From: Trichostrongylus colubriformis
Lineage: Eukaryota; Nematoda; Chromadorea; Rhabditida; Trichostrongylidae
Assembly (NCBI GenBank): GCA_963978905.1
Contig: OZ022260.1
Span: 43,917,551-43,981,550, forward strand
Length of the DNA: 64,000 nucleotides
Reading direction: 5' to 3'
The notes below the pieces were generated by a model. It was given only the letters and a program-made list of their open reading frames with translations, was not told the origin of the DNA and searched no databases. The stretch's first letter is position 1. Each line of letters starts with the position of its first letter. The translations under genes were made by a program, and so were the position numbers. This document shows positions 36,655 to 48,076 of the stretch, one piece after another.

Positions 36655-36910
36655 ACCCAGTAGGCTCGAATTAACTAAAAACGTTTCATAGGTTAGTTTG
36701 GCCTCCTAACAGGAAAAGCGCACTGCTTCTGCGCGAGAACGTCTGGCTCGCGTGCTACGGGCTTTCAAACCCACATATGATAGCACTGTTTTTTTAAAAC
36801 CTCCACAACTCTGCTCAGAGGATCATTCTGCGAATTTGGAATGCAGGGTTTGAGATCAGCGTCCGAAAATACGTCGAACCATGTGTATCCTATTCCGAAT
36901 GGCCACTTCA
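36655..36910 (+). repeat. Dispersed repeat (partner 17,455-17,700)
   Basis: It is colinear with 17,455-17,700, including GAGAACGTCTGGCTCGCG, a T-rich run followed by AAAACCTCCA.AACTC, and GAGGATCATTCTGC. The copies are much diverged. Function unknown. Confidence 0.5.
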
Positions 36911-37473
36911 ATCTCGGGACCTCCCAATGCATGTAAGTATAATTGCGAATTAAGGTGAATGGACTAGTTCACTGATTTTTGTGCCTTTGTTCATGTTTCC
37001 CAAATGTGCGTCTTTGCTTTATCGGATACTCATTTCCAAGGCTGGATATAGGCGTTCCGGGACTCTAGACCATGGAGCCGTGGAAAAGGGGTATGGTGCT
37101 TGGAGCACAGAGAGGTATGGCGCCAGCCAAGATAGTCTTGAAAGTTGCAAACAAAAGATTCCAATAAATGAGGATTCATATCTCTCCCACCTATATGAAT
37201 AAGCTTGAACGAAGTGTTTCTTCCCTAGGCTTAGGCAAATACGCGTAAATAACTGTTTAGTCTAACTGAAGCAAATTTCAAAGTCGTAAATAGCTTCCAA
37301 CTTTACTATAGTATATATAAAGTAAGCAAATGAACAAATCGTTCGTTGTAATGAATGTTCATTAAAAGTAAAAAATTAATAAAAAATAATGAAAATAAAA
37401 CTCAATAAAAGTTCTCTTTGGCATTTATCGTCTGGGCTCATTATAGTTTATATCCACACGAATTTGCTCGTGT

Positions 37474-37505
37474 AATAAATAAATAAATAAATAAATAAAT
37501 AAATA
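37474..37505. repeat. (AAAT)n microsatellite
   Basis: This is an uninterrupted tetranucleotide run in AT-rich sequence. Confidence 0.9.
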
Positions 37506-37743
37506 TATTGTTGTTGTAAATAAAATAATGTGACAAGGTAATGAATAGCTTGTTCGTTTTTTTAGCCAAGTTAGCTATAAATAAACGTAATGTCACATTG
37601 AAAGAGCACAAAGGAACACGAATTGAAAGCCCCTTTCTTTTGTGGGTGCCCCCCCCCCTCGACTCCGATAGGACCCCATTACCATACTAATGATGGGTTT
37701 ACTCACATAGCGGTCACAACTAAACCAATGGCCAATTGCTCAG

Positions 37744-37966
37744 CCGTTCAACTCGGGCAGCCGCTGCTCGTATTGATGCCACCCAGTGTGGACCGCGTCG
37801 CAACAGCCGCGCGGAGCGGTCCGTGCCTCCGTCGCAGCCGCAGTGTCGTCGCCGTGCTGTCCTCGCAATGCTGAGTACTCTTATCACTTCTTGTGCAGTT
37901 CCCATTCGTTCACGTCACCATGACGTCATCGTTTCTGATTCATCGACTGTGAATTTTGGGTGCTAA
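37744..37966 (+). CDS. Candidate terminal exon, unknown protein
   Basis: After a possible acceptor (AATTGCTCAG) a frame runs to TAA with residues such as AAARIDATQCGPRRNSRAER, PPSQPQCRRRAVLAMLSTLI and HHDVIVSDSSTVNFGC. The interval is GC-rich against its AT-rich flanks, and third positions favour C/G/T as in an exon. No ATG starts the frame, no partner exon was found and no family is recognised. It could equally be a GC-rich repeat fragment. Confidence 0.2.
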
Positions 37967-38329
37967 TCAGGGGCAGGGGGGGGGTATCATTTTAGCACTG
38001 TCGTCCCTCATCTAATACCTCCCACAATTGCCTGTTTGCCGGCTGAGTCTATATTTTACTTTGGGGAAAATAGTGACGGACGTTGAGCACAGTGAAGTGC
38101 CCCCCCTCTAACCACATTAGCGCCACAATCTGTACAGGATTTCAAGTGTTTTAGAAAAAGATTCCACACGTTAAACCGGTGGTTATGTCGCTCTGCTGGC
38201 TGTTTTACAACTGTACCCAAGTTTAGCTTTTTTGCATTTAAGCGCACGTTCCGTTAATTTCCCCTCTTTAGATATGATCTCTTTTCGCTTTAATATTTTA
38301 TAAACAAAGTAATCAGGCTTCATTATTGG

Positions 38330-38665
38330 GTGACGTGCAAGTGTTTCTACAGGTCAGATCACCAATGTTGTATACCGGGCAATTCACTATAGGAACAGTT
38401 AAATTAGCAGTCTGTAAGTCCAAAACTTATACTGTTGACTATTACAGTAACCAGCTTCCACCTACTCTTTACATCTTATTTGCTTTATATTGGAAATTGT
38501 GTTTACTGTAAGAAGTCATAACTGATTTTCTCGTCTTTATTTTTATCATGAGTGGAAAAACTACACAGTTAAGATCTTTAAATCAGTAGTAAGTCAATTA
38601 TCTTGCGAAGAAATCCCACTTATGGGCGACTTGACCCCAACCCACCCATCGGAACACCTGCTGCA
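38330..38665 (+). repeat. Diverged direct repeat, copy 1
   Basis: It is colinear with 38,950-39,335: GCGTGCAAGTGTT.C, TCA.ATC, AATTCA.TATA, ACAGTAACCAGCTT and GTAGTAAGTCAATTATCTTG against AGTAAATCAATCGTCTGG, then CCCACT.ATGG..GAC.TGACCCC. Spacing about 620 bases. Non-coding. Confidence 0.6.
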
Positions 38666-38949
38666 CCCCCTTCATTACTCCTTCGTTCTTGTCATCGAGT
38701 GACGTTGGTGATATCCTGTGGGAAAGGTCCACAACGGCTTATGTAATCTTTGTAATTCGAGTAACAAAATGTGGCACATTGTCCAATCACTCTTGGAGAA
38801 ATTAATTAGGGCATTGGCATAGTAGTTATGCGTACCGAAACTCACACCATTAGTCCATCCATAAAACCCAGGATCAAACCACAGAAGTAAAGCCACCAGC
38901 TGCGAGTTGCGCAAATCGAATGAATTTCGCTGAAACTCTGCGGCTTTTA

Positions 38950-39335
38950 TCTTGGATGGCGTGCAAGTGTTCCGACCACTGTTCCAAGTAGTCAGGTCAT
39001 CACTGTTGTGTGGGGGGTAATTCAGTATAAAAACGATGAAATTAACATTCTTGACAGACTAAAACATTGTATTATGGACTGTTGCAGTAACAAGCTTTCA
39101 CCTTCATCATAGATCGTATCTACTTTTAGTTAGAAATTGTATTCAATGGACGATGCCCTAACTTAATCATTTAAGTAACAAATATTCAATTTAACTACAT
39201 ATTTTACTATATTATATATTTAACTTATCGTAGCCAAGGTCTTGAAATTGGTAGTAAATCAATCGTCTGGTGAAGAAAACCCACTCATGGATGACCTGAC
39301 CCCAAACTAATCACCAGAACACTTGCAACACATCC
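38950..39335 (+). repeat. Diverged direct repeat, copy 2
   Basis: This is the partner of 38,330-38,665, carrying an extra AT-rich insertion of about 50 bases (ACTACATATTTTACTATATTATATATTTAAC region). Non-coding. Confidence 0.6.
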
Positions 39336-40439
39336 ATCGCAATAAGACCCAGGCCGCGCTTTCTCAGTGGAATTTTCGCTACACATCACCTGTTTTGAGT
39401 GAAAAGTTTGTATTTCCAGTTCTCACTTTCTCCTGATCAGTCCCCGTGCCTTTAACTCTATAATTGTAAATAGTTGTATGTTTGCCTAACCCTTGGTGAT
39501 GTAGGAAAAGACCCTTCCCCTCCCAAAGCGGTCGCCAAGCGCAGTTGCACCATAAGTTCAACGTTGTGGTTAATCGCATTTTGATCACGAAGATGACATT
39601 TATTTCAAGCACCGGTGGGTACTAATGTACGGGAGGGTCCACTCATTGTCGCGTCGCCGTCCCTCTCTCGAAACCGTTCTACAATCATCATTGTAAGCTC
39701 AAGTGTATACTTTTACCTAAGCATTATTTCAGAATAGCAGAGGCTTCCTCTAACCAAGGCTCAGACTAAAAAACTAGGCAAAAATGGTCTTGGACGCTAC
39801 ATTGCCCCCCCCCCCCTACAAAGGCACCCTTCGACGTCGTTTGGTTCCAGGATAATGTTAATAATCCTAGCCAGAAGGTTGGACTGTTCGTTTGACTGTC
39901 CATCCGTCCGTCCGTGGCCCTTGCTCCCATTACATCAGTCTTGTTCTATTTTCAACCGTATTGGCACCACTCGACGTCGACGCTTGCAAAGATTCTTGTA
40001 TGCTTGATCAGCACCCCGAATAACTCCTACAGCACATGTTTCGGCGGATTGGTGGTGACTGGTGGTTTTTTAGTGGTTTCACCAGCTTGGTGCAGTTGTA
40101 GCTCCACAACTATTTTTCGGAATCAATACTTTTAAAAAATATTTTTTGACCAATGTGCGGTTTCTATGATAGTGATGGTTGCACAGAGCCAAGCTCTCTA
40201 TAGTTGGCAGTACAGGTGATTAGCATTATCTCTGCTTAGTATAAATGCTTCAGTCACTCTCTCCCTACGAAAAGGGAGCCTAAGTTATCCTGAAAACCAG
40301 TCGTCTCCAAAGTTAAACTTCATCAAAGTAACGATTATTGAAATTCAGTAATTTGAATAGTAGCTGTATTTTGAGTAACTCAATCCACTACCCCCGAAAG
40401 AAGTGCATCTTTCTCCTTGTACCATGTATTAGAAATGAG

Positions 40440-41430
40440 GGATAAGTTCCCACCGTTTTTTTCTGTCTTTTACATTGTTCTGTTCATCTTTCGACAAAGC
40501 TTATTTATGTATGTTTTCGATAGAACTTTTTCTGCTCTATACAGTGTTGCTTCTTGTTTTTCGGCTCCTTCAATTGCCTTATATTTATGGGGTTTGGAAA
40601 TGAAGTAAACAAAAGGAAAAATTCGCACTCTCAACACTTCGTCTTCCTCGTCTGTCATCGTGATCAGGAAATTTATGCGCATTAGTTTTTCATAGAGCTT
40701 TTTGAGCTTTAGTGCTCTACAAAATGGTACTTTCTTTTATTCAAATCGCTCAAATTTTTGCTGTTTTTTAAGACCCACAAATGCAGCACTTAGCAAAACT
40801 GTGCACTTTTGGTATCAGCTCTTCCTCGCCTACCATCGAGATTGAAGAGAATATTTATATATGCATTCGATAGAGCTTTTTGTTCCACAAGACCATGCCG
40901 GTAGTCTTTTGAATACTTTCACACTTTAATATTCCTAAGGCTTAAAAATGGGGTACACAATGAAAGACCACTCGCACTTTTTTCGCAAAAAATCGAGATT
41001 TCACCAAACACTTTTGTCGTACAAGAAACCCCTCAATTATAACAGTAGATGGTCCAGCGATGTCTTTTTCCTTCATTTGATTCCCTCTGATGTTGAAAAG
41101 GTCAGCTTTTTTGGACCTCGATGCGCCAAAAAAGGCAGATTTTTTTCTACATTTTTTAAATACTCCGTTGTTAAACTTTGAAAATAACAAACAACAACGA
41201 TCAGAAACAATTGAAACCGTTCAGTAGAGCTGGAAATGATCTATCGACAACATGCGCATATTTTTTTGTCCTCGATGGCAGACGAAGAAGAGGAAATGCG
41301 GAAATGCGAATTTTAACCTCTAAATTACTTCATTTCTGAACCTCATAAATATTGAGCAATCAAAGAAATCGGAAAACAAATAGTACCGTATCGTAAAGTA
41401 GTAAAAGCTCCATCGAACACATATATGAAT
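40440..41430. repeat. Composite inverted/direct repeat block (foldback-like)
   Basis: TTCGATAGA(A/G)CTTTTT...GCTCTA occurs at about 40,517, 40,690 (partial) and 40,868 in one orientation and, as AGCTCCATCGAACACATAT, at about 41,407 in the other. CGTCTTCCTCGTCTG.CATCG near 40,640 pairs with CGATGGCAGACGAAGAAG near 41,275. The flanks CGCACTTT.TTCGC recur. It reads as an old palindromic element with internal repeats. Confidence 0.5.
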
Positions 41431-44400
41431 TTCGTGAGGGATGAACCCAAAAAGCCAATACTTATTCAATCTCTTTTCGGAAACGAAAGCGCCGTTCTGG
41501 CGGTTCATAGGCAGCGTTCGTAGTCGTAAGCGGAATTAGCGTTTTCGAGGAATCGGTGGAAAATGATAGTGATACGTATCGATTAAGAGAATCGTGGAAT
41601 TAGCGCTTCGTGGGAGCGTCATAGAATCTGTGGAAAAGAATCAGATATCTATCAACGTATCTGCACGCCCACCCGAGAGGATTCGTAAAAGATGTGGGAT
41701 TTGCGGCAGCGTGGTAGTAGCGTTTTCATGGGGCGCTTGAGAGAATCATGGAATTCGCAGAAAATCGACAAGTTTATAAATTTTCCCACGGATTCCAGGA
41801 TTTAGTTCCACCCTATTGATATAATAATTGCGCCGTTCTCCTGATTGCTACGTATTTAATCAAATCTGAAAGTCGCTATTTCCATCTTTCCAACGATAAT
41901 TCCAACTTTTCCAACGCTAACTAACTACCCTAGAAACGTCAAATGAGCAAAAATCGCTGAAACTTCAATTACAGGGGTTACTTCCGGCGCTGGTTAGAAT
42001 TGATCCCATTTTTGACCATGGCACTAACTCAGCGCAACTCGGGTACTTATGTAATACCTGGGCCGGCCGCTCATTTTGCCGTTGCATCTCTCATCTGATA
42101 CTATCCTACAACCATCAGTACGGGTTGAGAGTTCCGTTTCATTTTAACGATAAGGCTTGGGCAGAATAGCGTCGAACACTGAGTACAGTTGAGTAACCCC
42201 GCTAAATGCACTAGCAACGCCATTTGCATCGATTTGGCGGAATAATTTCTTCCGCCAGACTTGCTCAGGACTTTGTACCCATCCCTTCTTCGTGAAAGTG
42301 CATTACTTCACATGAGGTGCAACAAGTATGTTCGCGTTCTGTTATCGGTGTAGGATGGGTACTTCCAAGGATGGGTACAAAACGGCACATATAAAGAAAT
42401 TCGCACTTACATATAGTGCGAAGACTTCGCACTCATTGTGCGAAAAAACATTAATGAGGTGCGAAATCGAGATGTCGTGGGTTGCCCAAAATCTGCATTA
42501 ATCGTACATAAGATAAAGTGGAGGAACCGAGAAATGTACGAAGTGAAACATGGAATGTATACATTGCGATATCGACAAATTCCATTAATCAGTTGAAAAG
42601 TCCTAATAGAAGCGTATCTAGATAAATTTCGAGTTCGTGCTTTTAAGAGGATTTAATTTCTTTTTTGGCACTGTCCAATTATCACCACCCTAGTGAACGT
42701 GCGTTGGTCAATTAAATAATTTTCGGTGAAGCTTCGCCTTGCTGATCGCGATTCTAACTGATTTTGGCACTGGCACCTATTTGGCGAGTTGGGACAGCAA
42801 CTTGCTTCCATCAAAATCGCTGAAACGTTATCTATCAGACTTATTTGAGATGCTGATCACGAATATGGCATCTGTTTGACTTTCGTCGTTTAGTGCCTTA
42901 CAGCGATACCAATGCATTAGGGGGTAACGCACTGTTGTGCCCACTATTTTCGCGTAAGCCCTAGAGAGGTAGGGAACCTTTCCTTTCAGTTGCAGCTTGG
43001 GCGAAAATATACGGGCAGGTTGATATGGTGGGATGTTACCAGGTGAAAGACGACAACGAGAAAATAAGTGCGACCATCACCTCTCCAGCTAGATTACCAC
43101 CACTTGGTTACAAATGAACAAGGTTGACACCGTCTTGGAGCCAAAGACGTTCTCGCCAAAAATGAATGTCTTGTTCGAGAACAGCATTTTGTATTACCAC
43201 TAAATGACAGTTTCAAACAAATTTAGTGAAAAAAATTGTTAGAAATTCTCTGCAGTTGCAAGATCTTGCAATTTAACGCCTAGGCTGAAAGTGTATGCCA
43301 TATTCGTGACCAGCACCTCGAACAACTCCTATATGAGTGCAAAGTTCCAGTGAAAAAATTATTATCTGACCCTGACGGTGTTTAGGGTACTGTTAGTGGT
43401 AGTTGTGTAGTGGTTTTTTTTTCATTTGGTCAGATTATTCTACTCTCTAGTTAATTAATCTTACTTAAAGTTATTGCAGAATTTGAGGAATACCCTCTTA
43501 ATTTTACCACCTCGTTCTCGTTACTTCGCATCATAAGTGCTAACGGTTCGCTTTAAATGTGCGAGATTTCCGGTCGTATCACTTAGTACACACCCCACAG
43601 AGTAGTTCAGTATGCTGATCGCGTAGATGACATTCGTTTCAGATACGGTATCGCTTAGGACCACTACAGTCACGAAGGAATAATGTCGGACCATCGAAGC
43701 CGCACAGCTTTCTCGCTGGAATTGTTTTCATATTCAGATCAGCATTCTGTTCTACCCCTATATCGAAGCTTAAAACAAATGTGATGGAAAAAGTATTCGT
43801 TACCAGAGACTGGCACCAACGTTCGAATGGAGGTCGAGTCGTGATCAGGGCCCCAAATAACAATGGCAATCACTTTTTCTTCAATTTGCGGTTCCTTTGA
43901 AGACATAATAGGCGAACAGTTTTCGAAATTCTGCAGGAGAAAAATCGGATCCCACTACGCTGCGAGTTAGGTGACGTAGTGGAATACAGTCATTGTCGGA
44001 AAGCTCACATAGCCGTAGACAGAACCATTCAGACATCGCCGCTTATCTATCGGAAAGGTGCGCCAGCGTGACAATGTCTTGAAATTTCTCCCGAATTTGA
44101 TGATATAACTTACCGCTAAGCCGAAGTTGTGCGTTTGGACCACCTCACAGTCTTTTGCAGCTCGGGAAATGTAGAATATTCCAACTACGTGGTAATATGG
44201 TCCCCATGAAGGGGGACTGCTAGCGGGTTATATGCTACCGCCCTGGATCAAGTAATGTTGAAAAAATCCTCAGGGAGTCGTATTCGGGGTTGGGAAATGG
44301 AAGGATGACAATTTGAAAATTCTTAGAGGGATCCTCGACCACCACTACATTTTGCATGAGTGAGTGATTTAGACCAATGAGGGCTTTGACTGTCGACTGA

Positions 44401-45269
44401 AGTCAATTTTTCATTGTGGGAAACTACCTAGGTACCCTTACACGTAATTTTCGAAGCTTCTAGCCCGGCGTCGCACGTTTCAAAAATTTTCCTCGGTGAT
44501 TGGCTTGATTCCGGCCTCCTACTGCAATTCAGTTCCCAGTCAGACGTAATAAACGGAAGATTGATCTCAAAAGAAGTTCTCGGTATTTCGTTTGTCATGA
44601 ATAGCCCACCAGCTCCTGGCTTACGTGTTACGGATACCGCCAGCAGTGGCTGTTCCGTGACAGGGAATTAGCGATAAGAAATTTCTACTGACGAGCTGAT
44701 GCTGGCCAGGTCTTGAAAAATAAGACTTACATCGTCATTCGATTGTTCTGCAAGCGCTATCACTACAGTGCAAGGTGGAGGGCCAGTCCTAATGTCGAGG
44801 GATATTTTTAAGCAATACGACCCCTTCCCCTGCCGACGTTTTCCTGTCGTCGTTATGGCTTTAGTGATTCCAAGTACAAGGTATTATTGTCGAATGACAA
44901 ACCGTTCTTAAGGATTATTTGTCGGACTGAAAATTTTCTTAAAAGCGCAGAACGCGACTTCTTTCTTGCAACTTGAAGTAAATCCTCCCGCGAGGTTTTT
45001 TCGGCTCATGTTTGGCCCAGACAGTGAGACTCCCATACGGTCGATCACAACGGGGTGTGACTGACAGACTGATGTCAAAGCCGACTGGTCGGTCAAAATA
45101 AGCACCTGTGCATATGGAGACTGCGGATTTCCTAAATACCATGAGCAGCTGGCTGACATAGACTCGCTAGATCGTTAAATTATTATTCTTGAATATTCAA
45201 GAACAATAGGATATCACAAGTGTTCATAAAAACTCGTAAAATCTGCACAGTCCCTAGAAGTTGTCGAAG
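41431..45269. other. Non-genic stretch
   Basis: Degenerate short repeats (GAGAATCGTGGAATTAGCG variants) lie at 41,590-41,760. The 42,050-42,240 block resembles 37,985-38,150 (CATCTAATACC/CATCTGATACT, GAGCACAGT/GAGTACAGT). CGAA.AACTCCTA.A links 40,015-40,080 with 43,315-43,420. No exon is supportable. Confidence 0.45.
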
Positions 45270-45271
45270 TA

Positions 45272-47797
45272 CAATACCGCTCACATTTTTTGAAAAATCG
45301 ACGGTGGGCGACGGATTAAACGGCACAAACCGTCGCCCCGTCATAACTTCGTTAAAAATGGATAAAATGAGAAAAAATTAGAAGCGTTAGATTCGTCTCG
45401 ATGTGTCGAATTGAACGACCTATAAGATGTCGAATTTGGATAAGTAGGTCACCAGCTTCTCGGTAAAAGCTGCAAAGATTTCTTTAATTTTACCCTCAGG
45501 CAAGACTCCAACTTTTTTCGGCTTGCGTTCACATGTTCAATTGTTGCTCGCCCACGTTCTGCACAAACATCATTTTTTTAGTGAGCTACCTCAAAGTTCC
45601 AGGATACTTTTCAGCACCAAATTCCACGACATTTTCGAGAATTTTTAAGCTCATTTCGTCAGAATCGATGGACAAATTGAGAAGATAACTCACCTATCAC
45701 AGACTACTGGTTACGTACTGCAAGAACTACCTTGACTTCCGAATTACAGGCAAGCGCTTCTTCTGTGATAAAGCTTCAAACATCGGTAAACGGCGTACTT
45801 TGAACGCTGGATAATTTCCCTTCTCTTTCCTAAAATAACATTTCGATCAATGAAAATCGCATAAGGTCTTCGAATACAACATCCTACACTTCCAGAAAAT
45901 GAAAGCGGCATTGAAATAATGCACAGAATCATGAATTTAAAAAGAGAGTTAATTGCCTATGAAAGAATGAATGTGGACGTAAACTAACTAATTTCAGACG
46001 AAACTTATACTGATGTATTCAGTGTCAAAAGTGCTGTTCATCGGTGTAGAGATTATCTCACTGCGAAAGTTTTGAACTTTACCATTGTTCTTGCATTCTT
46101 TCCAAGCGTTGTCGGCTCCAACGCCGCATGCTGACCCCTAAATTACTGTGCAACGCTCAGCACAGATGAGGTCAGTAATACCTAGCGGTATTATCACATC
46201 ATGAATGCACACTATTGACCTTCATAACCGCTTACTATTCTTACTCAGTGATCCTTCCATTCCCCTTCTTTTCAAGGGACTGGAGGGCCAGCGCTTTAAT
46301 AACCGGTCGAAAGGAAGCAGGAGCACACAACTAATCACGAACACACGTTTGCAAACGTTGTATGCACCAGAGGATTCGAACCCTACGAATCATTATTTCA
46401 ATGAGTGCTTGCAAACCGCGGTCACTCGGCCTGCGCCATCCAACCGCTTGATAAGGTAACTCTGTTTCTGAGCATAGTGATAACGGACAGAGTGTGTTGG
46501 CATATGGAAACTCTCACAGTTGATTTCAATGAACAGTACCAAACCAACTCGTTAGAACAAGTGCGCTGCGGAATTGTCACGTGAAGTTTTCTACATAATC
46601 GTGTTTCTGGTATCAATGCACACAATGCAGAAATTACTAATTCAAATGATAAATACACAAAGTAGAAATCCGTAATCACCCTCTACGATAAGCTGTTAAA
46701 ACAGAAAATCACTCATAAAAGTTCAAGTCATACAAACACTATATAATATATTTGAAGAAATTCTTTATAAAAAAAACTACCATCTAAGCTAAACTGTACA
46801 AGGCTGCGAACCAAGTCCATTGGTTCGAAGGGACAGTAGGCGGTTCTGAAGGTCAATAGTGTGCATTCATGTGATGTGATAATACCGCGAGTATTACTGA
46901 CCTCATCCGTGCTGAGCGTTGTCCAGTAATTGAGGGGTCAGAAAGCGGTGTTGGAGCTGACAACGCTTGAAAAGAATACGAGAACAGTGGTAAAAGTTCA
47001 AAACTTTCGCAATGAGATGATCTTTACACGGATCAATAGCATTTTTGACACTAAATGCACCAGTATAAGTTTCCTTTGAAATTAATTAATGTACGTCCAC
47101 GTTCATACTTTCATGTGCATTAAGACTCTTTTTAAATTCATGATTCTGTGCATTGTTTGGATGCCGCTTTCATTCTCTGGAAGTGTATGATGTAGTATTC
47201 GAAGACCTTATGCGCTTTTCATTGATCAAAATGTTATTTTAGGAAAGGGAAGGGAAATTATTCAGCGTTCAAAGTACGCCGTTTACCGATGTTTGAAGCT
47301 TCATCACAGAAGAAGCGCTTGCCTGTAATTTGGAAGTCAAGGTCATTCTTGCAGTACGTAACCAGTAGTCTGTGATAGGTGAGTTATCTCAATTTGTCCA
47401 TCGATTCTGACGAAATGAGCTTAAAAATTCTCGAAAATGTTGTGGCATTTGGTGCTGAAAAGTATCCTGAAACTTTGAGGTAGCTCGCTAAAAAAATGAT
47501 GTTTGTGCAGAACGTGGGCGAGCAACAAATGAACATGTGAATGTAAGCCGAAAAAAGTCGGAGTCTTGCCTGAGGGTAGAATTGAAGAAATCTTTGCGGC
47601 TTTTACCGAGAAGCTAGTGACCTACTTATCCAAATTCGACATCTCATAGGTCGTTCAATTCGACACATCAAGACGGATCTAACGCTTCCAATTTTTTCTC
47701 ATTTTATTCATTTTTAACGAAGTTATGACGGGGCGATGGTTTGTGCCGTTTAATCCGTCTCCCACCGTCGATTTTTCAAAAAATGTGAGCGGTATTG
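45272..47797. mobile_element. 2.5-kb inverted-repeat element with TA-flanked CAATACCGCTCAC ends
   Basis: CAATACCGCTCACATTTT at the left is mirrored by AAAATGTGAGCGGTATTG at the right, with TA on both outer sides. The arms (about 45,272-46,239 and 46,832-47,797) are roughly 965 bp each and differ at only a few percent of positions over the stretches I compared. The spacer (46,240-46,831) is unique here and includes a tRNA-like motif (GGTTCGAATCC on the minus strand near 46,370-46,385). No transposase is recognisable. The right edge is only ~280 bases from the gpb-2 start codon. Confidence 0.8.
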
Positions 47798-48040
47798 TAA
47801 TCTGCTTATTCTGTGCGTCTTTCACTTATTTTTGGACGATCTTCTGTAGATTCATTCTATTGTTGAATATTTATATTATCATAAGGCATCTATACCAGTC
47901 TATGCAGCGCTTTATTTTGCTCACTATCAATTTTGGTACATCGTGTTTATTGCCTGGCTGCTGTCGAACTCATTTGCATTTGTTTTTTGTCTTCCTCTCG
48001 AAAATAATCCGTTACATTATTTCCGTTGATCCCAACGTTC

Positions 48041-48076
48041 AGACAAGCTGGGATGAGTTGAGTTGGACGGTTTCGG
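48041..48076 (+). promoter_or_regulatory. Putative trans-splice acceptor and 5' leader with a two-codon uORF
   Basis: AACGTTCAG at 48,034-48,042 precedes a 34-base leader to the gpb-2 ATG. The leader contains ATG AGT TGA (48,053-48,061), a minimal upstream frame, before the true start at 48,077. The acceptor-like site without an upstream exon suggests spliced-leader addition; a small non-coding cis exon is the alternative. Confidence 0.4.

Noticed and set aside
46370..46450. Possible tRNA gene on the minus strand (GGTTCGAATCC with CAGGCCGAGTG upstream)
   Set aside because: A- and B-box-like words are present, but I could not form acceptor or anticodon stems. It is probably a tRNA-derived relic in the spacer of the inverted repeat.
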